This document shows, piece by piece, positions 32,965-45,480 of a stretch of DNA of 64,000 nucleotides (position 1 is its first letter; every line of letters starts with the position of its first letter). The stretch is from Flaccisagitta enflata (taxonomy: Eukaryota > Chaetognatha > Sagittoidea > Aphragmophora), in NCBI GenBank assembly GCA_965153355.1, contig OZ231127.1, forward strand, positions 73,904,001 through 73,968,000, given 5' to 3'. The notes beneath the pieces were generated by a model. That model was not told the DNA's origin and made no database searches. It saw only the letters and a list, made by a program, of their open reading frames with translations. The position numbers were made by a program, and so were the translations under genes.

Positions 32965-33214
32965 CAAAGGCCTTCTCAGGACGTCTGGAAATTCACCCCT
33001 GTGTCCTACAGGACATCATCGGCGCACAGGGCCCTGCTGCCCACCACCTCAGCTGATGACTCCAAGCAGGGCATCAGGTACCTGTATGTGCGATCATGGA
33101 TGACTAGTTGTGTATGTTTGTGTGTGGGGGGAGGGGGGCATGGGTTGTAGATGGGGGCTGGACGTCCCTGCCCACCTACCCAAATGCTATTGTGACCCAC
33201 ATCACTGGTTTTTC
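32965..33214 (-). mobile_element. B-type end joined to a D-type end
   Basis: ACGTCTGGAAATTCACCCCT, GTGTCCTACAGGACATCATC and CCAAGCAGGGCATCAGGTAC (B blocks) are followed by GTGCGATCATGGATGACTAG, GGGGGCTGGACGTCCCTGCC and ATTGTGACCCACATCACTGG (D end). Strand is assigned from the B part only; the D part reads on the plus strand. It looks like a fused or chimeric copy. Confidence 0.5.
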
Positions 33215-33261
33215 TAAGCATTCATTCGCAAGACTGATGCGATCGGCAACATTGGCATGGC

Positions 33262-33300
33262 AGAAGGATGGATGGATGGATGGATGGATGGATGGATGGA
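33262..33300. repeat. (GGAT)n microsatellite
   Basis: About nine GGAT units, close after a D-type end. Confidence 0.95.
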
Positions 33301-33439
33301 CGTCAGCATGACTTAAAACAGTGACCACAACAAAAAGCAGCAATTTCACATGGTTAATTGCTCATTCAGGACGTTTGAAGTGACGACAACAATCGCTATT
33401 GTGCCCGTTAATTGCAATACAGTATGAACACATATTCAC

Positions 33440-33831
33440 AAATTTCAGGCAACCAATGAGCAAAGTGAGTGAGCAAGCCCATTAATGGAACAAGCGATAG
33501 AAATGAGCCAAGTGAAGTGGAGCACATTGTAATGACTGAGCGAAGTGGACGGTCTACAAATATAACAAGCAACTGAGTTTCCCTTCCAAAATGCAATTGT
33601 TCTGTGTAACAAGTGACAACTTGGATTCGTTAAAGCGGGGTGCAACTGTTTACCCGACCTTGGTGATTGATTCAAGGAGCGTCGTGACAACGAGTTATAA
33701 AGGAACACAGGCGCAATGAATTCCCATTATTTGCGTTTACAGTGTGAATACGTATACATGAAGGAACTGAGCAAAACAAGTGAGCGAGCTGGTGGACGGA
33801 ATGAGCAAAGTGAGTAGAGCGAGTGAGTGGC
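33440..33831 (-). repeat. Family G-like repeats (reverse orientation), two blocks
   Basis: GAGCAAAGTGAGTGAGCAAG at about 33458 and GAGCAAAGTGAGTAGAGCGA at about 33803 reverse-match the CTCACTTTGCTC words of family G. GTATGAACACATATTC near 33421 and GTGTGAATACGTATAC near 33741 are a second related pair. The two blocks are therefore about 320-350 bp apart. Confidence 0.45.
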
Positions 33832-34096
33832 GCAGATAGTTAGAAGGAGGTACAGATGGGCACAGTTAGTTGGGAAGAGGTACAGATGGGCGCAGATGGT
33901 CGGAAGGAGGTACAGATGGGCGCAGATGGTCGGAAGGAGGTATAGATTGGCGCAGATGGTTGGAAGATGGTACAGATGGGAGCAGATGGTCGGAAGGAGG
34001 TACAGATGGACGCAGATGGTTAGAAGGAGGTACAAATGGGTGCAGATGTTTGGAAGGAGGTACAGATGGGCGCAAATTGGGAGGAGGTACAGATGG
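33832..34096 (+). repeat. 30-bp minisatellite, second locus, ~9 units
   Basis: Same GCAGATGGTCGGAAGGAGGT + ACAGATGGGC unit and orientation as the array at 31230-31692, with similar unit variants (GTTGGGAAGAGGTACAGATG). Confidence 0.9.
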
Positions 34097-34225
34097 GCGG
34101 CGTCTTGTACATATGCTTCGACGCATCTGAAAGAAAAAACGATATATCTTGTGCCTGGAAAAGCCTGTTATTGGATGCCTTTTGATTCGACTTCTGTTCA
34201 GTACATCTGTGCCCAAAAACTAACA

Positions 34226-35321
<1,096 letters not shown>

Positions 35322-35510
35322 TTGCCGTTTTTTTTTCGACTCTTCAACTCACGTTTTGCCTATGACATTGCCCAGAAAAAGCCTCCCCTTTACTCTCAGT
35401 CACATGAAGAGGAAGCTCGTGCTTTGGTGAATATGTACAGTACCATGGGAGCAAAGACTACCTACACTGGAGGGATGATTCTAAGTATCTTAAATTCATT
35501 TGATTCATAA
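35322..35510 (+). CDS. Possible terminal exon, unknown protein
   Basis: A 62-residue frame. Its second part, QKKPPLYSQSHEEEARALVN then MYSTMGAKTTYTGGMILS, has a protein-like composition unlike the repeat translations nearby. ATGACATTGCCCAG just before AAAAAGCC at 35376 would serve as a splice acceptor, giving an exon 35376-35510 in phase 0. No matching upstream exon was found and the family is not recognised. Confidence 0.22.
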   Translation: MPFFFRLFNSRFAYDIAQKKPPLYSQSHEEEARALVNMYSTMGAKTTYTGGMILSILNSFDS

Positions 35511-37664
35511 TAAGTTAGAGATCCAAGCTAATCAACGGCTGCTCCTTTGAGTGAATATGTTTGCTACACAGGCACTTGTTATCCGCTGCACTGTGCTCGC
35601 TCCATTCGCGGGCTCACTTGCTCACTCCGCTCACTCTTCCTAAGGTCGGTTTAATATGTGTTCAAGCTGCGTGATTAACATGAATAATTGTGAGTGAGTT
35701 CAGACACATTTCCAAGTGAGTAAGCATCACAGGCAGCATTGTCAGCGCATGTACAACTTATATTATCTTTTTTTAAGCATGTGATCATGTGAGTCATGAT
35801 CAGCCATGCCCAGCCTTAATCAACACCTCAGTTCCCAGGACAAATGAGCACATATGTTCATTGCTCAATCACAAATGAGCTTACAGATATGTCAGTACCT
35901 GACCGCGTATGCTCAGACACACATGAGTATACAGGCATGTCTTTACCTGACCTAGTAAACTCACATAGTCACGTGAGCACCTTACCACGTCAGCCTTAAT
36001 CACATGACCAATGCCCGTTAACGATATTGTCGCTCCTCTTTAGCAGCTTTCATCAACAACTAGCTCAAGCTTTAGCCTCGTCAAGAGAAAAAAGATTATT
36101 GCTTTATTTTTTCCCCTCTTTTTCCCCCCCTTTCCTCTCGAAGCCAATTTCATAAATCCAATCCAAAATATCATCACCTCCTGTAATCATAGCGTCAATA
36201 AATCTGTTACTTAAAATGTTTCAGCTACAAATTGTGCAAACAACTAAAATGAAAGATCTTTCAAAGTGCTTCCCAAGCATCACCATTTTTCATTAATTGT
36301 TTCTCAAGATCAGCAAAAAAAAGCCGCCAGTTCTGAAAAATGATGGAAACAAAAGTTGCTAAAAAAGTGGTACCCAGTTGCGTGCTTTGTTTCTTATTGC
36401 ACATAAATTCCAAAGATACCTTTGGCTCTGGAAAAGTTCAAATATTTGCGCGAACTTTCATCAAAACATTTTTTTCGTTCCTGTTTCAAGAGAGATTCTC
36501 AAAATGGAAAAACAGCAAAAATTTGGGCCACGAAAAAAGCTGATTTACTGGCGGAACATGTTCGCTGTTGAGTTAAGCGGGTTTTCTCAAGTCAAGGCAG
36601 TTAGATCAAATTTTAGAAAAACGGCCAGTTTTATTAACGCTGTTTTTGTTTTATCTTTCCCCCTTCTCTAGCTTCCCTCTGCTGGGTCTCAATCAGCCTG
36701 TCAGCCTCTCTTTGTTTTCCCCTCTGCATAGCATCTGTCTAAACCGAATCTCATTTCCCAGTTCCTAATCAAAACATGGCCCTGACATTTTTTCCTTTAC
36801 CGTAATCCGAACAGGTTTTTCCATAACTTTCTTCAGAATTAGAAGATTTAATGCCAGACAAAACATTTGTTTTTTTAATTTTTGTAAACGAACGGCCTGT
36901 TTTCTTCATTTCTTTTAGTGGGACATTATGATTCAGTTTTGGTTCTTAAAAACTGACCATCCTCTGCGTTTTCACCTTTGCTAGCTAATTGATGATAAAC
37001 ATCGACGTTACAACTTTATGCAAATGAGGTTTCTGCTCAAGGCCAAACTAAACAGCGATAGCCCTACTATTTGTTTTACGCTCTTATCTTGTTATCTCAT
37101 GTGGTCTTGAGCAAAAAACTCAATAAATCAGTCAAATATAAAGGCAAATAGTAATTTTATTCGACGCATTACAAATGTAGAATAAGTATCACTGCATGAG
37201 ATAATGTACATGATTGGCACTTCCCACACACGCAAGAACGCGCCTGAATTAGGGGCGTCGTTTCTATGTCCTTGTGTGCTCTGACATTTATGATGTCTCT
37301 ACGATTTCATTTAAGCGTCAATAGTTCCGTCATCGCGCGAGCGGGTTATATGTGATGCCCATGGAGGGATTTTTTTTTAAATGTTGGGAAATGCACAAAA
37401 TATATTGAGCGCATGAATTTATGGTATGATACCATGAGCATTTAAATGTCTCCGACAGCAGCTGTCTTCTGCTCGATTCGAGGAGTTATCCTGAACTGAA
37501 GATTCCTGTGCAAGAAATTGGTTATCTTTGATTGACTGATATTTGATATTTGGTAATTCATGACACTCTGCGCTCGTCAGATTTCTGTATTACTATGCAT
37601 GTACTCATGAGTGATTTGGAAAAAAAAATATTGTTGCTTCAATCTCACCATAATTCATTTATTC
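35511..37664. other. No supported gene
   Basis: AT-rich region. CGCTCACT words (35590-35645) resemble family G. At 35740-36000 CAGCCTTAATCA and CACATGAG words recur loosely. Two overlapping frames at 36340-36671 show no motif. This is one of the least repetitive stretches. Confidence 0.45.
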
Positions 37665-37700
37665 ATTCATTCATTCATTCATTCATTCATTCGTTCATTC
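37665..37700. repeat. (ATTC)n microsatellite
   Basis: About nine ATTC units with one GTTC change. Confidence 0.95.
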
Positions 37701-37789
37701 TCTAAAACTACCACGAAGATAAGCATATCTCTGCTAGAACAATAGTCATCCCACATTTAGCTCCATATTTGTCTCCATACTTTTAGTCA

Positions 37790-37911
37790 CGAGACTGGCT
37801 GACTGGCTGTGTCAGTCGGTCCGTCCGTAACAAAAAAAAATGTTAGCGTTTTTTCACTATTCCCCTCTACCTACCCGTCCGCGACTGGGAGGGAGTATAT
37901 ACGGCCTTGTT
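37790..37911 (+). mobile_element. Family C element, short
   Basis: TTTTAGTCACGAGACTGGCT start, GTCAGTCGGTCCGTCCGTAA, CTACCCGTCCGCGACTGGGA, and TATATACGGCCTTGTT end. Confidence 0.65.
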
Positions 37912-38059
37912 ATGGCGATATTGAAGCAACAAACATTTTTATTTTTCTGCAAATTGCTCATGACTACATAGTACATACACAGTAATGCAGAAATCCAACA
38001 ATCACGGAAACACGCTTGCAGGTGAAAGATAAGGCGCGTTTCTAGTCACAGACAATCCC

Positions 38060-38165
38060 TTTTTTAACGGGCCACTCGGTCGCTTGATATGTTCGTTCGC
38101 ACGCACCGCTCACTCCACTCGCTTGCTTCACAGCGCTCCGCTTTGCTGCGCTCGCTTCGCTCGGC
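38060..38165 (+). repeat. Family G repeat
   Basis: TTTTTTAACGGGCCACTCGG, TCGCTTGATATGTTCGTTCG and CACGCACCGCTCACTCCACT. Start and word order match the copy at 13310. Confidence 0.55.
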
Positions 38166-38246
38166 ATGATCTTAGCAGGTGTGAACGAACAATAATATTC
38201 TTAGTCAATCTTAGAATGCAAAAAATGCTCGAAATTCAGAAATAGA

Positions 38247-38316
38247 CGTACCGACGGACCGACAGACATACCGGCTGACACAGCAAGGTGAAGAGTCGCG
38301 TGTCCGCGACTAAAAA
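38247..38316 (-). mobile_element. Family C fragment (hairpin end only)
   Basis: GTACCGACGGACCGACAGAC and AGTCGCGTGTCCGCGACT plus AAAAA. The CCTTGTT end is absent. Confidence 0.65.
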
Positions 38317-38419
38317 CAACTTCGTCTAATGTCGACTGTCTGGTATAGGAACTATGTCAGATTTTGGTATAAGAACAAGACAAGAAATGGACGTTTACGG
38401 AAAAAGCAGGTTAGGGGCT

Positions 38420-38713
38420 GAGGTTGGACGATAAAAAAGGAAAGGAAGGGAAGGCAGTAGAAAGGAAAGACGGCATAAAAAGAATGGACGGAAGGGGAGA
38501 AATAAGAGAAAAAGTCAATAAGGACAGACGTTTTTTACCTGATGTTCTTCAAATGGGCCCTCACTTCTTACATCGTGCCCGAGATCGTAAAAATCTCCAG
38601 CGTCTTAGCGACGGCATTTTATGTTGTCCTTCACGGTCCATCGATCCGACTCCCGAACACGTTCCGCTTGAAAACGGTGCAGCCGTTACTCGCGTTCATG
38701 ATGTCCTAAGCAG

Positions 38714-38800
<87 letters not shown>

Positions 38801-39130
38801 CATCAATGACAATGTTCATTACATCTCTCACTGACATTGTGGTTTCCAAAAACGGCGTATTGAAGGATGGTTCGAAGTGATGCGACCTCTGCATCTCCGC
38901 CGACGCGACTTTAAGATGTCATTGTCGCTTTGGGCAAAGGGCGCGGGCTCGCGGTTTCGCATCCCAGCCAATATTGATGGATAGTCCCCGGTCATCGGGC
39001 CCGTGGCGGCTGTCTGTGGTATGAAAAGCTTCGATGCATGATTCCGTTTCATCGACGTATGGGAGCGTAGAGGACGTTTCGTCTAGAGCCGTTGCTGAAC
39101 ATACGGATATCGTGTCGCTGCAGTCGTCGT
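38420..39130. other. GC-elevated stretch with possible coding remnants and (TC)n
   Basis: More GC- and CpG-rich than the surroundings. A plus-strand frame (38424-38834) runs from lysine-rich sequence into a TC run at 38717-38797. A minus-strand frame (38828-39052) contains PQTAATGPMTGDYPSILAGM. Neither is recognised and neither has clear exon borders. Confidence 0.25.
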
Positions 39131-39960
39131 CAAGATCTTTAAAGCGATTGTTTTGAATTTAGAATTAAAATACAGTTTCTTGTTTCAAACTAACGTTAGA
39201 ACATCTTACTAGGCTATTTGCATAAGATCAGAGGTCCTACCAATCATCAACGTATGAAAGTACATTTTTTTCTTTTTTTAAGAACCTAGTTTATAAGAAC
39301 ATCAAGGCTTCAAATCGCTTCAAAATTAAGAAAATTGTAGTTATTTCATAATATTAGTATCTATCTTTATCTCTTTTGAAGGCTTCAGCCAAAAAATGAC
39401 GTTCTTATTTAAAAAAATGTGCATAGATCCTCTCATATACAACAAACAGACAATTAGATATAAAGTATTTAGTATAAGCGACATAAAAATTATTAGAAAT
39501 ATTCCGTCATGTCTGGATTATGAAGAAAATCATCATTTCCTTTTTGTTTCCTGTCTGTCAGTCACATCAGTCGGTCGAAATTTCATATCATGATTGGAGT
39601 AAATGTGCAATATTTTTGATGCGCGACCAACCCTTTCACTGACCGTCCATTTCTCAACGCGTTGCCGTTCTACATTAAGTCAGCTTCGCCGCCCGTGCCG
39701 AATAGCGTTCCACGATCGCTCAAAGTGAAAAGAAAAAAAAATATGCTGAATCTTGACTGATTCGGAAAAATTTGTTCAACCTAAGGACAGAAACACTCAA
39801 CGCCAAAAATGTAACGGTTTCCTGCAGATGTCATGGAAGGTGGTGGTTATGGGTGGATAAAGTAAGATACTAGATAGGCCTAGGGTCTTGATAGGAGGTG
39901 GACTTGGGCCAGTGTGCTCTCTCCTCATTCATCCCTCAGCCATTTCCTAAATCAAATGTG
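39131..39960. other. No gene seen
   Basis: AT-rich, with only short frames. Confidence 0.5.
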
Positions 39961-40285
39961 TGCCCCACCCCCCACCCCTGTCACCCCTGTCACCCCTGTC
40001 ACCCCCCTATCCCTGTCACCCCTGTCACCCCCTACCCCTGTCACCCCTGTCACCCCCACCTTTGTCACCCCCCACCCCTGTCACCCCCTACCCCTGTCAC
40101 CCCTGTCACCCCCATCCCTGTCACCACTGTCACCCCCCACCCCTGTCACCCCTGTCATCCCCTGCCCCTGTCATCCCCTACCCCTGTCATTCCTGTCACC
40201 CCCCACCCCTGTCACCCCTGTCACCCCCCGCCCCTGTCACCCCTGTCACCCCCCGCCCCTGTCATTCCTGTCACTTCTGTCACCA
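39961..40285. repeat. (CACCCCTGT)n minisatellite
   Basis: Units of 9-14 bp built from CCCCTGTCA. Pro-rich frames in three phases are repeat translations. Related CACTATCCCTGTC words continue to about 40500. Confidence 0.92.
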
Positions 40286-40504
40286 CCATCTTATCTTTAA
40301 GAGCCCTCTCTAAATCTCCTTTCATTCATTCTTAAGTCACTGCCACATGACTCAAAAGTGAGTCATGCCCCAATCACCTCCCCTATCTCTGTCACCCACT
40401 ATCCCTTCCAGCCTCTATCCCTTTCACCAACTATTGCTGTCACCCATTATCCCTGTCACCAACTATCCCTGTCGGCTGTCACCCACTATCCTTGTAACCC
40501 GTTT

Positions 40505-40582
40505 CTCTTCTTTTTCTTCTTCTTCTTCCTTTCCTTCTTCTTCTTCTTCTTCTTCTTCTTCTTCTTCTTCTTCTTCTTCTTC

Positions 40583-40614
<32 letters not shown>

Positions 40615-40645
40615 CTTCTTCTTCTTCTTCTTCTTCTTCTTCTCC
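40505..40645. repeat. (TTC)n microsatellite
   Basis: TTC run with few breaks. Gives poly-Phe, poly-Ser, poly-Glu and poly-Arg frames. Confidence 0.97.
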
Positions 40646-40734
40646 TTCTCTCATTCATCCCTATGTTTGTCTCACGGATCAAAAATGAGACATGCTTGCG
40701 TCTCAGAGACTCAGTCTTGATGAAATCTCGGCTA

Positions 40735-41290
40735 TTTGGAAAGGGAAGTGGACGGGGATGTGGAAGGGGGAAGTGAAGGGGGGAGTGGAAGGGAAAGGGA
40801 AAGTGGAAGGTGGAAGTGAAAGGGGAAAGTGGTAGGGAAAGTGGAAGGGGAAGGGAAAGTGGAAGGGCAGTGGAAGGGAGGTGAAAGGGGTAAGTGGAGG
40901 GGGATGGTGAAATAGGGGAAGCTAGAAAAGAGGCTAAGGGGGAAGCTATAAGGGCAAGGAGAATGCTAGAAAGGAATAAGGAATGAGTGAGAATGGAGAG
41001 AAAGGAAATAAAGAAGAGGAAATGGGGGAAAGGAAAGCTGGAAAGGGTGAAGGGAAAATTAGGAGAGCTGGAAAAGGGCAAGGAGCAATTGGAAAGGAAG
41101 AAGGGAGGTGGATGAATGGGGAGAGGGGAAGAGCGATTGAAGGGAGAGGGCTCAGGGGGAAAAGGGAAAACTAGAGAGGGGGAAAACGGAAATTGAGAAG
41201 CTGGAAATACGGCGAGGGGGTGATGTGAAGGTGGAAAATAAGAAATTTTAAGGGAAGAGGGAAGAGGGAAGGGGGGGAGGGGGTGGTAAA
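40735..41290. repeat. Purine-rich GGGGAAAGTGGAAGG-type repeats
   Basis: Irregular GGAAGGGGAAAGTGGAAGG words over about 550 bp. Long polypurine tract with no gene. Confidence 0.75.
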
Positions 41291-41627
41291 AACTCCAGTG
41301 ACGCCATTGGGATTTTTGGTAGTGCGTGTGAGATCATCACTAGGCTTATTCAGATTTACATGTATTGCATTTTTTTGCAGATTTCTTAGTTTTTTAGATG
41401 CGTCATCGTAGCGGTAAAAAAATAAATCAACAACTTATGATTAAGTGCCGTACAATAGGAGCAAAAACGGCAGTACAAAGAGGGCCTCCTATAGTCTCAC
41501 TGTTTCAATGAAGAACCAAAAGCTTTGGCTTTTCTGAAAGCTGTTGGTCCAATACATTGAGTGAATATGAAATTCCATACCAAGTGATCCAGAAGAAGAC
41601 AGACAATTGATTTTGCTCCATTGCATG
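41291..41627. other. No gene seen
   Basis: No recognisable motif before the tRNA-like segment. Confidence 0.5.
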
Positions 41628-41716
41628 TGGCTCGATAGCTTTGTTGGTAGAGTGCCGAATTTGTGGTTTGCAAATTTGCTCTCTTCAGAGTAACGTGTTC
41701 AAGTCCTTTTTGGTCA
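41628..41716 (+). tRNA. tRNA-like pseudogene or tRNA-derived SINE head
   Basis: A-box-like TAGCTTTGTTGGTAGAGTG (41636-41654) and B-box-like GTTCAAGTCC (41697-41706) resemble RNA polymerase III internal promoters. AATTTG and CAAATT form a stem around a 7-base loop where the anticodon arm belongs, and CTCTCTTCAGAG could form a variable arm as in Leu or Ser tRNAs. The loop lacks the usual T before the anticodon, and the T stem pairs poorly. The minus-strand frame at 41497-41748 looks like an antisense tRNA translation. Probably not a working tRNA. Confidence 0.4.
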
Positions 41717-42017
41717 ACAGTTACAGCTAGAGGTACAAAACTACTCAACGGTCTTACCCGTTAGCCTCAGCAAAACTATAGTTGAAGCTACTTTACTGGA
41801 ATGGTGAAACAAGGAAATAACCCTACATCTGAGGTCCTGATTGCTCCCGTCATACTGTATCCCGCCTTGTCCTCACTGCAAATGGCTTAATTTCCTCATT
41901 CTTTCTACTACTCTTTATGTTTCATCAATTCATCGCAGTCAGAAACTATTTTACCCTCTCCTTGCATCAAACATTCAATACCCTTTTCAAGTTCTGATTC
42001 ATTTCAATTCACCATCT
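41717..42017. other. No gene seen
   Basis: Unremarkable sequence between the tRNA-like segment and a C element. If the former is a SINE head, its body would lie here. Confidence 0.4.
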
Positions 42018-42373
42018 TTTTTTAGTCGCGTCCACGCAACTCTACAACCCGCTTTGTCGGTCCGTCCGTCGGTCCGTCGGTCGGTCCGTCCGTCCGTCAC
42101 ACTTTACTTTTTTGTACTATAACGTCAACTCTTAGGTCATCTTAAGTCATTTTGAGTCATTTATAGTTATTCTAGGTCATTTTGAGTCAGTCTAAGTCAT
42201 TTTAAGTCATTGTAAGTTATTCTAAGTTATTTTTGGTTTTTTGGTTTTTTAGTCATTTTAAGTTAATTTTGGTCATTTTAGGTCATTCTAAGTCATTGAA
42301 AGTCATTCTAAGTCATTCTAAGTCATTCTTTGTCTGTAAGTCTCGCACGCGACTTATAGGTGTTGGCCTTGTT
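42018..42373 (+). mobile_element. Family C element, C2 subtype
   Basis: TTTTTTTAGTCGCGTCCACG, GTCCGTCGGTCCGTCGGTCG, an AAGTCATTTTGAGTCATTTA core (42130-42325), and CTCGCACGCGACTTATAGGT, GTTGGCCTTGTT end. Core and end match the copy at 21346-22193. Confidence 0.75.
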
Positions 42374-42380
42374 CTTCCTC

Positions 42381-42570
42381 TTTTTAGTCACGTGCTGCGT
42401 GACTCTAAACCCCACTTTGTCTGTCCGTTTTACCGTCAATTGGTCAGTCGGTTGGAAAGTTGGTCCCCTTCTTTATTTTGTTACGTTTTTGTGGTCTTTG
42501 GCCTCACTGCCCCTGCCCAACAACTCAAATACTACCCCTGCCCACCGGCACGCGACTGCGGTAGCCATTG
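42381..42570 (+). mobile_element. Family C element, head to tail with previous copy
   Basis: TTTTTAGTCACGTGCTGCGT plus GACTC. Here both arms of the palindrome have changed together (AGTCACG / CGTGACT). It ends CACCGGCACGCGACTGCGGT, AGCCATTG. Only seven bases separate it from the preceding copy. Confidence 0.7.
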
Positions 42571-42940
42571 TCTTTATCTGTTCTCCAGCTGTCCGTCTGA
42601 CTCTCTGTCTGTTTTACTGACTTTCTAACTAATTGACGTTTGGCCAACAATGCATGCCCAGTCATCTTACATTTTTCCCTCTTCCCTCGAAATGTCTGTC
42701 TGACTGTCCCTCTCAAAGTCTTAGAGCCAGGTGATTGGCTGTTTAATTTTTTGTTGGTCAGTCTCTCTGTCTTTATGTCTTTATGTCTATTTCACTATGT
42801 TTTCAAATTTTCTGACTGTCGGTCCGTGTGTTTTACTGCCTTTCAAACTGTCTGTCTGTCTGTTTGATTGTCTGCCTGTTAGACTGTTTGGCGGTGTTCC
42901 GGGAATAATCAATGGCATTTACTTTCTCTGTCTTTCTTTC

Positions 42941-43130
<190 letters not shown>

Positions 43131-43239
43131 ATATTCACTTTTTCTTCTTGTTTATTGCAACATTCTTTTAGCGCAATTTCTGATATAGAGTTGGAGCATG
43201 ATTTCATCGTCTTTTTTTTCTCGCTGCGGCTTACACCGC

Positions 43240-43630
43240 TTGCCACCCTCCACCCCCCTTTGTTACCACAATCCACCACCCTTTGTTGCCACCTCCACTT
43301 CCACCTTCACCAGCCTTTGCTTCAAACCTTCACCACCCTTTGTTGCTGCCTCCACTTCCACGCTCCACCACCCATTGTTGCCGCCTCCACTTCTACCTTC
43401 CACCACCCACTGTTGCCGCCACCACTTTCACGCTCCACCACCCATTGTTGCCGCCTCCGCTTCCACCCTTCGCCACCCTTTGTTGCTGCCTCCACTTCCA
43501 CCCTTTGCCACCCTTTGTTGCTGCCTCCACTTCCACCTCCACCAGCCGGGTGGCAAGAACGGGGGGTGTCACTGGTCCAGCAGACACCACTTCCCACCTT
43601 CACCAACCTTTGCTGCTCCCTCAACCAGCC
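43240..43630. repeat. ~28-30-bp minisatellite (CCACCCTTTGTTGCCGCCTC)
   Basis: CCACCCTTTGTTGCTGCCTC + CACTTCCAC units repeat about 12 times and continue after a B insertion at 43802-44245 in a variant form (CCACCTTCCACCAGCCTTTG). Long Pro/His/Cys frames in several phases are translations. Confidence 0.85.
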
Positions 43631-43632
43631 AC

Positions 43633-43801
43633 CGGGCAGCGGCCAGAGAGGACAAAGTCTGTAGAACACAGAGAACATTCGTTTCTCCATTGTTATCCCC
43701 AAGCCCTCTCAGGCCTGAAATCTGCCTCTCATTCCAATTTACAACCATGCAAAGCAGGGCAACGGGTATCACTGACCACATATTTCCCTTGGGCGACCTG
43801 T
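43633..43801 (+). mobile_element. Family B element with almost no core
   Basis: GGGCAGCGGCCAGAGAGGAC, GTCTGTAGAACACAGAGAAC, one or two AGGCCTGAAATCTGCC units, then AAAGCAGGGCAACGGGTATC, ACTGACCACATATTTCCC. It sits inside the CCACC minisatellite. Confidence 0.7.
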
Positions 43802-44245
43802 TGCCACCTTCCACCAGCCTTTGCTTCCACCATCCACAACCCTTTACTGCCGCCTCCATTGCCACCATCCACTAGTAGACACCGCTTGCCACCTTCAACT
43901 AGCCTTTGCTTTCATCCTCCAGCAACTTTTGCTGTCACCTCAACTGCCACCTTCCACTAGCAGACACTGCTTGCCAGACTCCACCAGCCTTTGCTGCCAC
44001 CCTACACCGCCCTTTGCTGTCGCCTCCACTGCCACCCTCTACCAGCAGACACTGCTTGCCACCTTCCACCACCTTTTGCTGCCACCTCCACCAGCCTCTT
44101 TTGCCATCTCCACTTCCACCATCCGCCTCCTTACAGATTGTTACCATCTCCACTGCCGCCCTTTTCCACATATTACAGCCTTCATAGGGCTGCCGCCCTC
44201 CACTCCTGCCCATCACCTCTGCCTCTACTACCACTTTATGCCCCT
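43802..44245. repeat. Continuation of the CCACC minisatellite, diverged
   Basis: CCACCTTCCACCAGCCTTTG, ACTAGTAGACACCGCTTGCC-type blocks repeat at 43865, 43956 and 44040. Confidence 0.8.
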
Positions 44246-44727
44246 TTGGGCAGCTTCCCTGAAGGGGAGGAAGGCCTGTAGAACACAGGGGGACTTTCGT
44301 TTGTGCGTCCGTTCATCCGTTCGTCCCCCCAAGGCCCTCTCAGCCCTGAAATCTGCTCTCTAAGGCCTGAAATCTACCCTATTAGGCCTGAACTCTGCCC
44401 TCTCAGGCCTTGAATCTGCCCTCTTAGGCCTGAAATTAGTCTTCTTAGGCCCTAAATCTTCCCTCTTAGATTCAAAGCCTTAGAGTTAGAGGGCAGATTT
44501 CAGGCCTGAAGGGGTAGATTTTGGGCCTGAGAGGGCAGAGTTCAGGGCTGAAAGGGCCTGGGGGGGGGGCGGACGGATGGTTGGACGCATTAACAAAAGT
44601 CCTCCTGGGTTCTGCAGAACTTTGTCCCCTTTGGGGTCGCTGCCCTGCTTCCCCTATTCCGATTCACAATCATGCAAAGCAGGGCGACGGGTATAGCTGA
44701 CCACCTATTGCCCTTGGGCAACCTGTT
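44246..44727 (+). mobile_element. Family B element
   Basis: TTTGGGCAGCTTCCCTGAAG, GGCCTGTAGAACACAGGGGG start, GGCCTGAAATCTGCCCTCTT units that reverse at about 44480, a second inverted B block (TTCTGCAGAACTTTGTCCCC), and AAAGCAGGGCGACGGGTATA end. It lies within the minisatellite region. Confidence 0.7.
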
Positions 44728-45480
44728 ATATTGCTGCCGCCCTCCACTTCCGCCCTCCATCTCTGCCACTACTGCCACCTTATCCCGTTTCTTTTACCAC
44801 TGCAGCCCCCCACTCCGGCCCTCCACCTCTGCCTCTACCGCCACTTAATGCCGCACCTTACACTGCTGCCCCTCTCCACTTTGCCCTCCACTTTTGCCTC
44901 TACAGTACTGCCACTTTATGCTGCATCTTATACAGCTGCTGCCCTTCACTTTGGCCCTCCAACTCTACCTCTACCTCCACTTTATGCCGCATCCTAAACC
45001 GCTGCCGCCCCTCACTCCCGCCCACCACCTCTGCCTCTACTGCCACCAAATGCCGTGTCTTATACTGCTGCCGCCCTTTACTCCCACCCTCCACCTCTGC
45101 CTCTACTGCCACTTTATGCCACACCTTACACTGCTGCTGCCCTCCACTCCCTCCCTCCAACTCTGCCTCTTTTGCTACCATATGCCGCATCTTATACTGC
45201 TGCCCTATACTCTCGCCCTCCGCCTCTGCCTCTACTGCCACTTTATGCCCCGTCTTATATTGCTGCCGCCCTCCACTCTGGCCCTCCACCTCTGCCTCTA
45301 CTGCTACCTTATGCCGCATCTTGTATTGCTGCCACCCTCCACTCCTGTCCTTCACCTCAGCCTCTACTGCCACTTTATACCGCACCCCACACTGCTGCCG
45401 CCATCTGCTTCGCCCACCACCTCTACCTCTACTGCCACCATATGCCACATCTTATACTGCTGCCGCCCTTTACTCCCAAA
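44728..45480. repeat. 66-bp minisatellite, ~12 units
   Basis: CTGCTGCCGCCCTCCACTCC … CCTCCACCTCTGCCTCTACT, GCCACTTTATGCCGCATCTT repeat at about 66-bp spacing (near 44795, 44928, 44995, 45060, 45126, 45192, 45256, 45321, 45385, 45450). The period is a multiple of three, so open frames persist on both strands (44894-45502, 44900-45448). These are not taken as genes. Confidence 0.9.

Noticed and set aside
36340-36671. Two overlapping frames of 67 and 97 residues
   Set aside because: No motif, no start context and no splice signals, and they overlap in different phases.
41497-41748. 83-residue minus-strand frame
   Set aside because: It is the antisense translation of a tRNA-like sequence, a frequent false gene.
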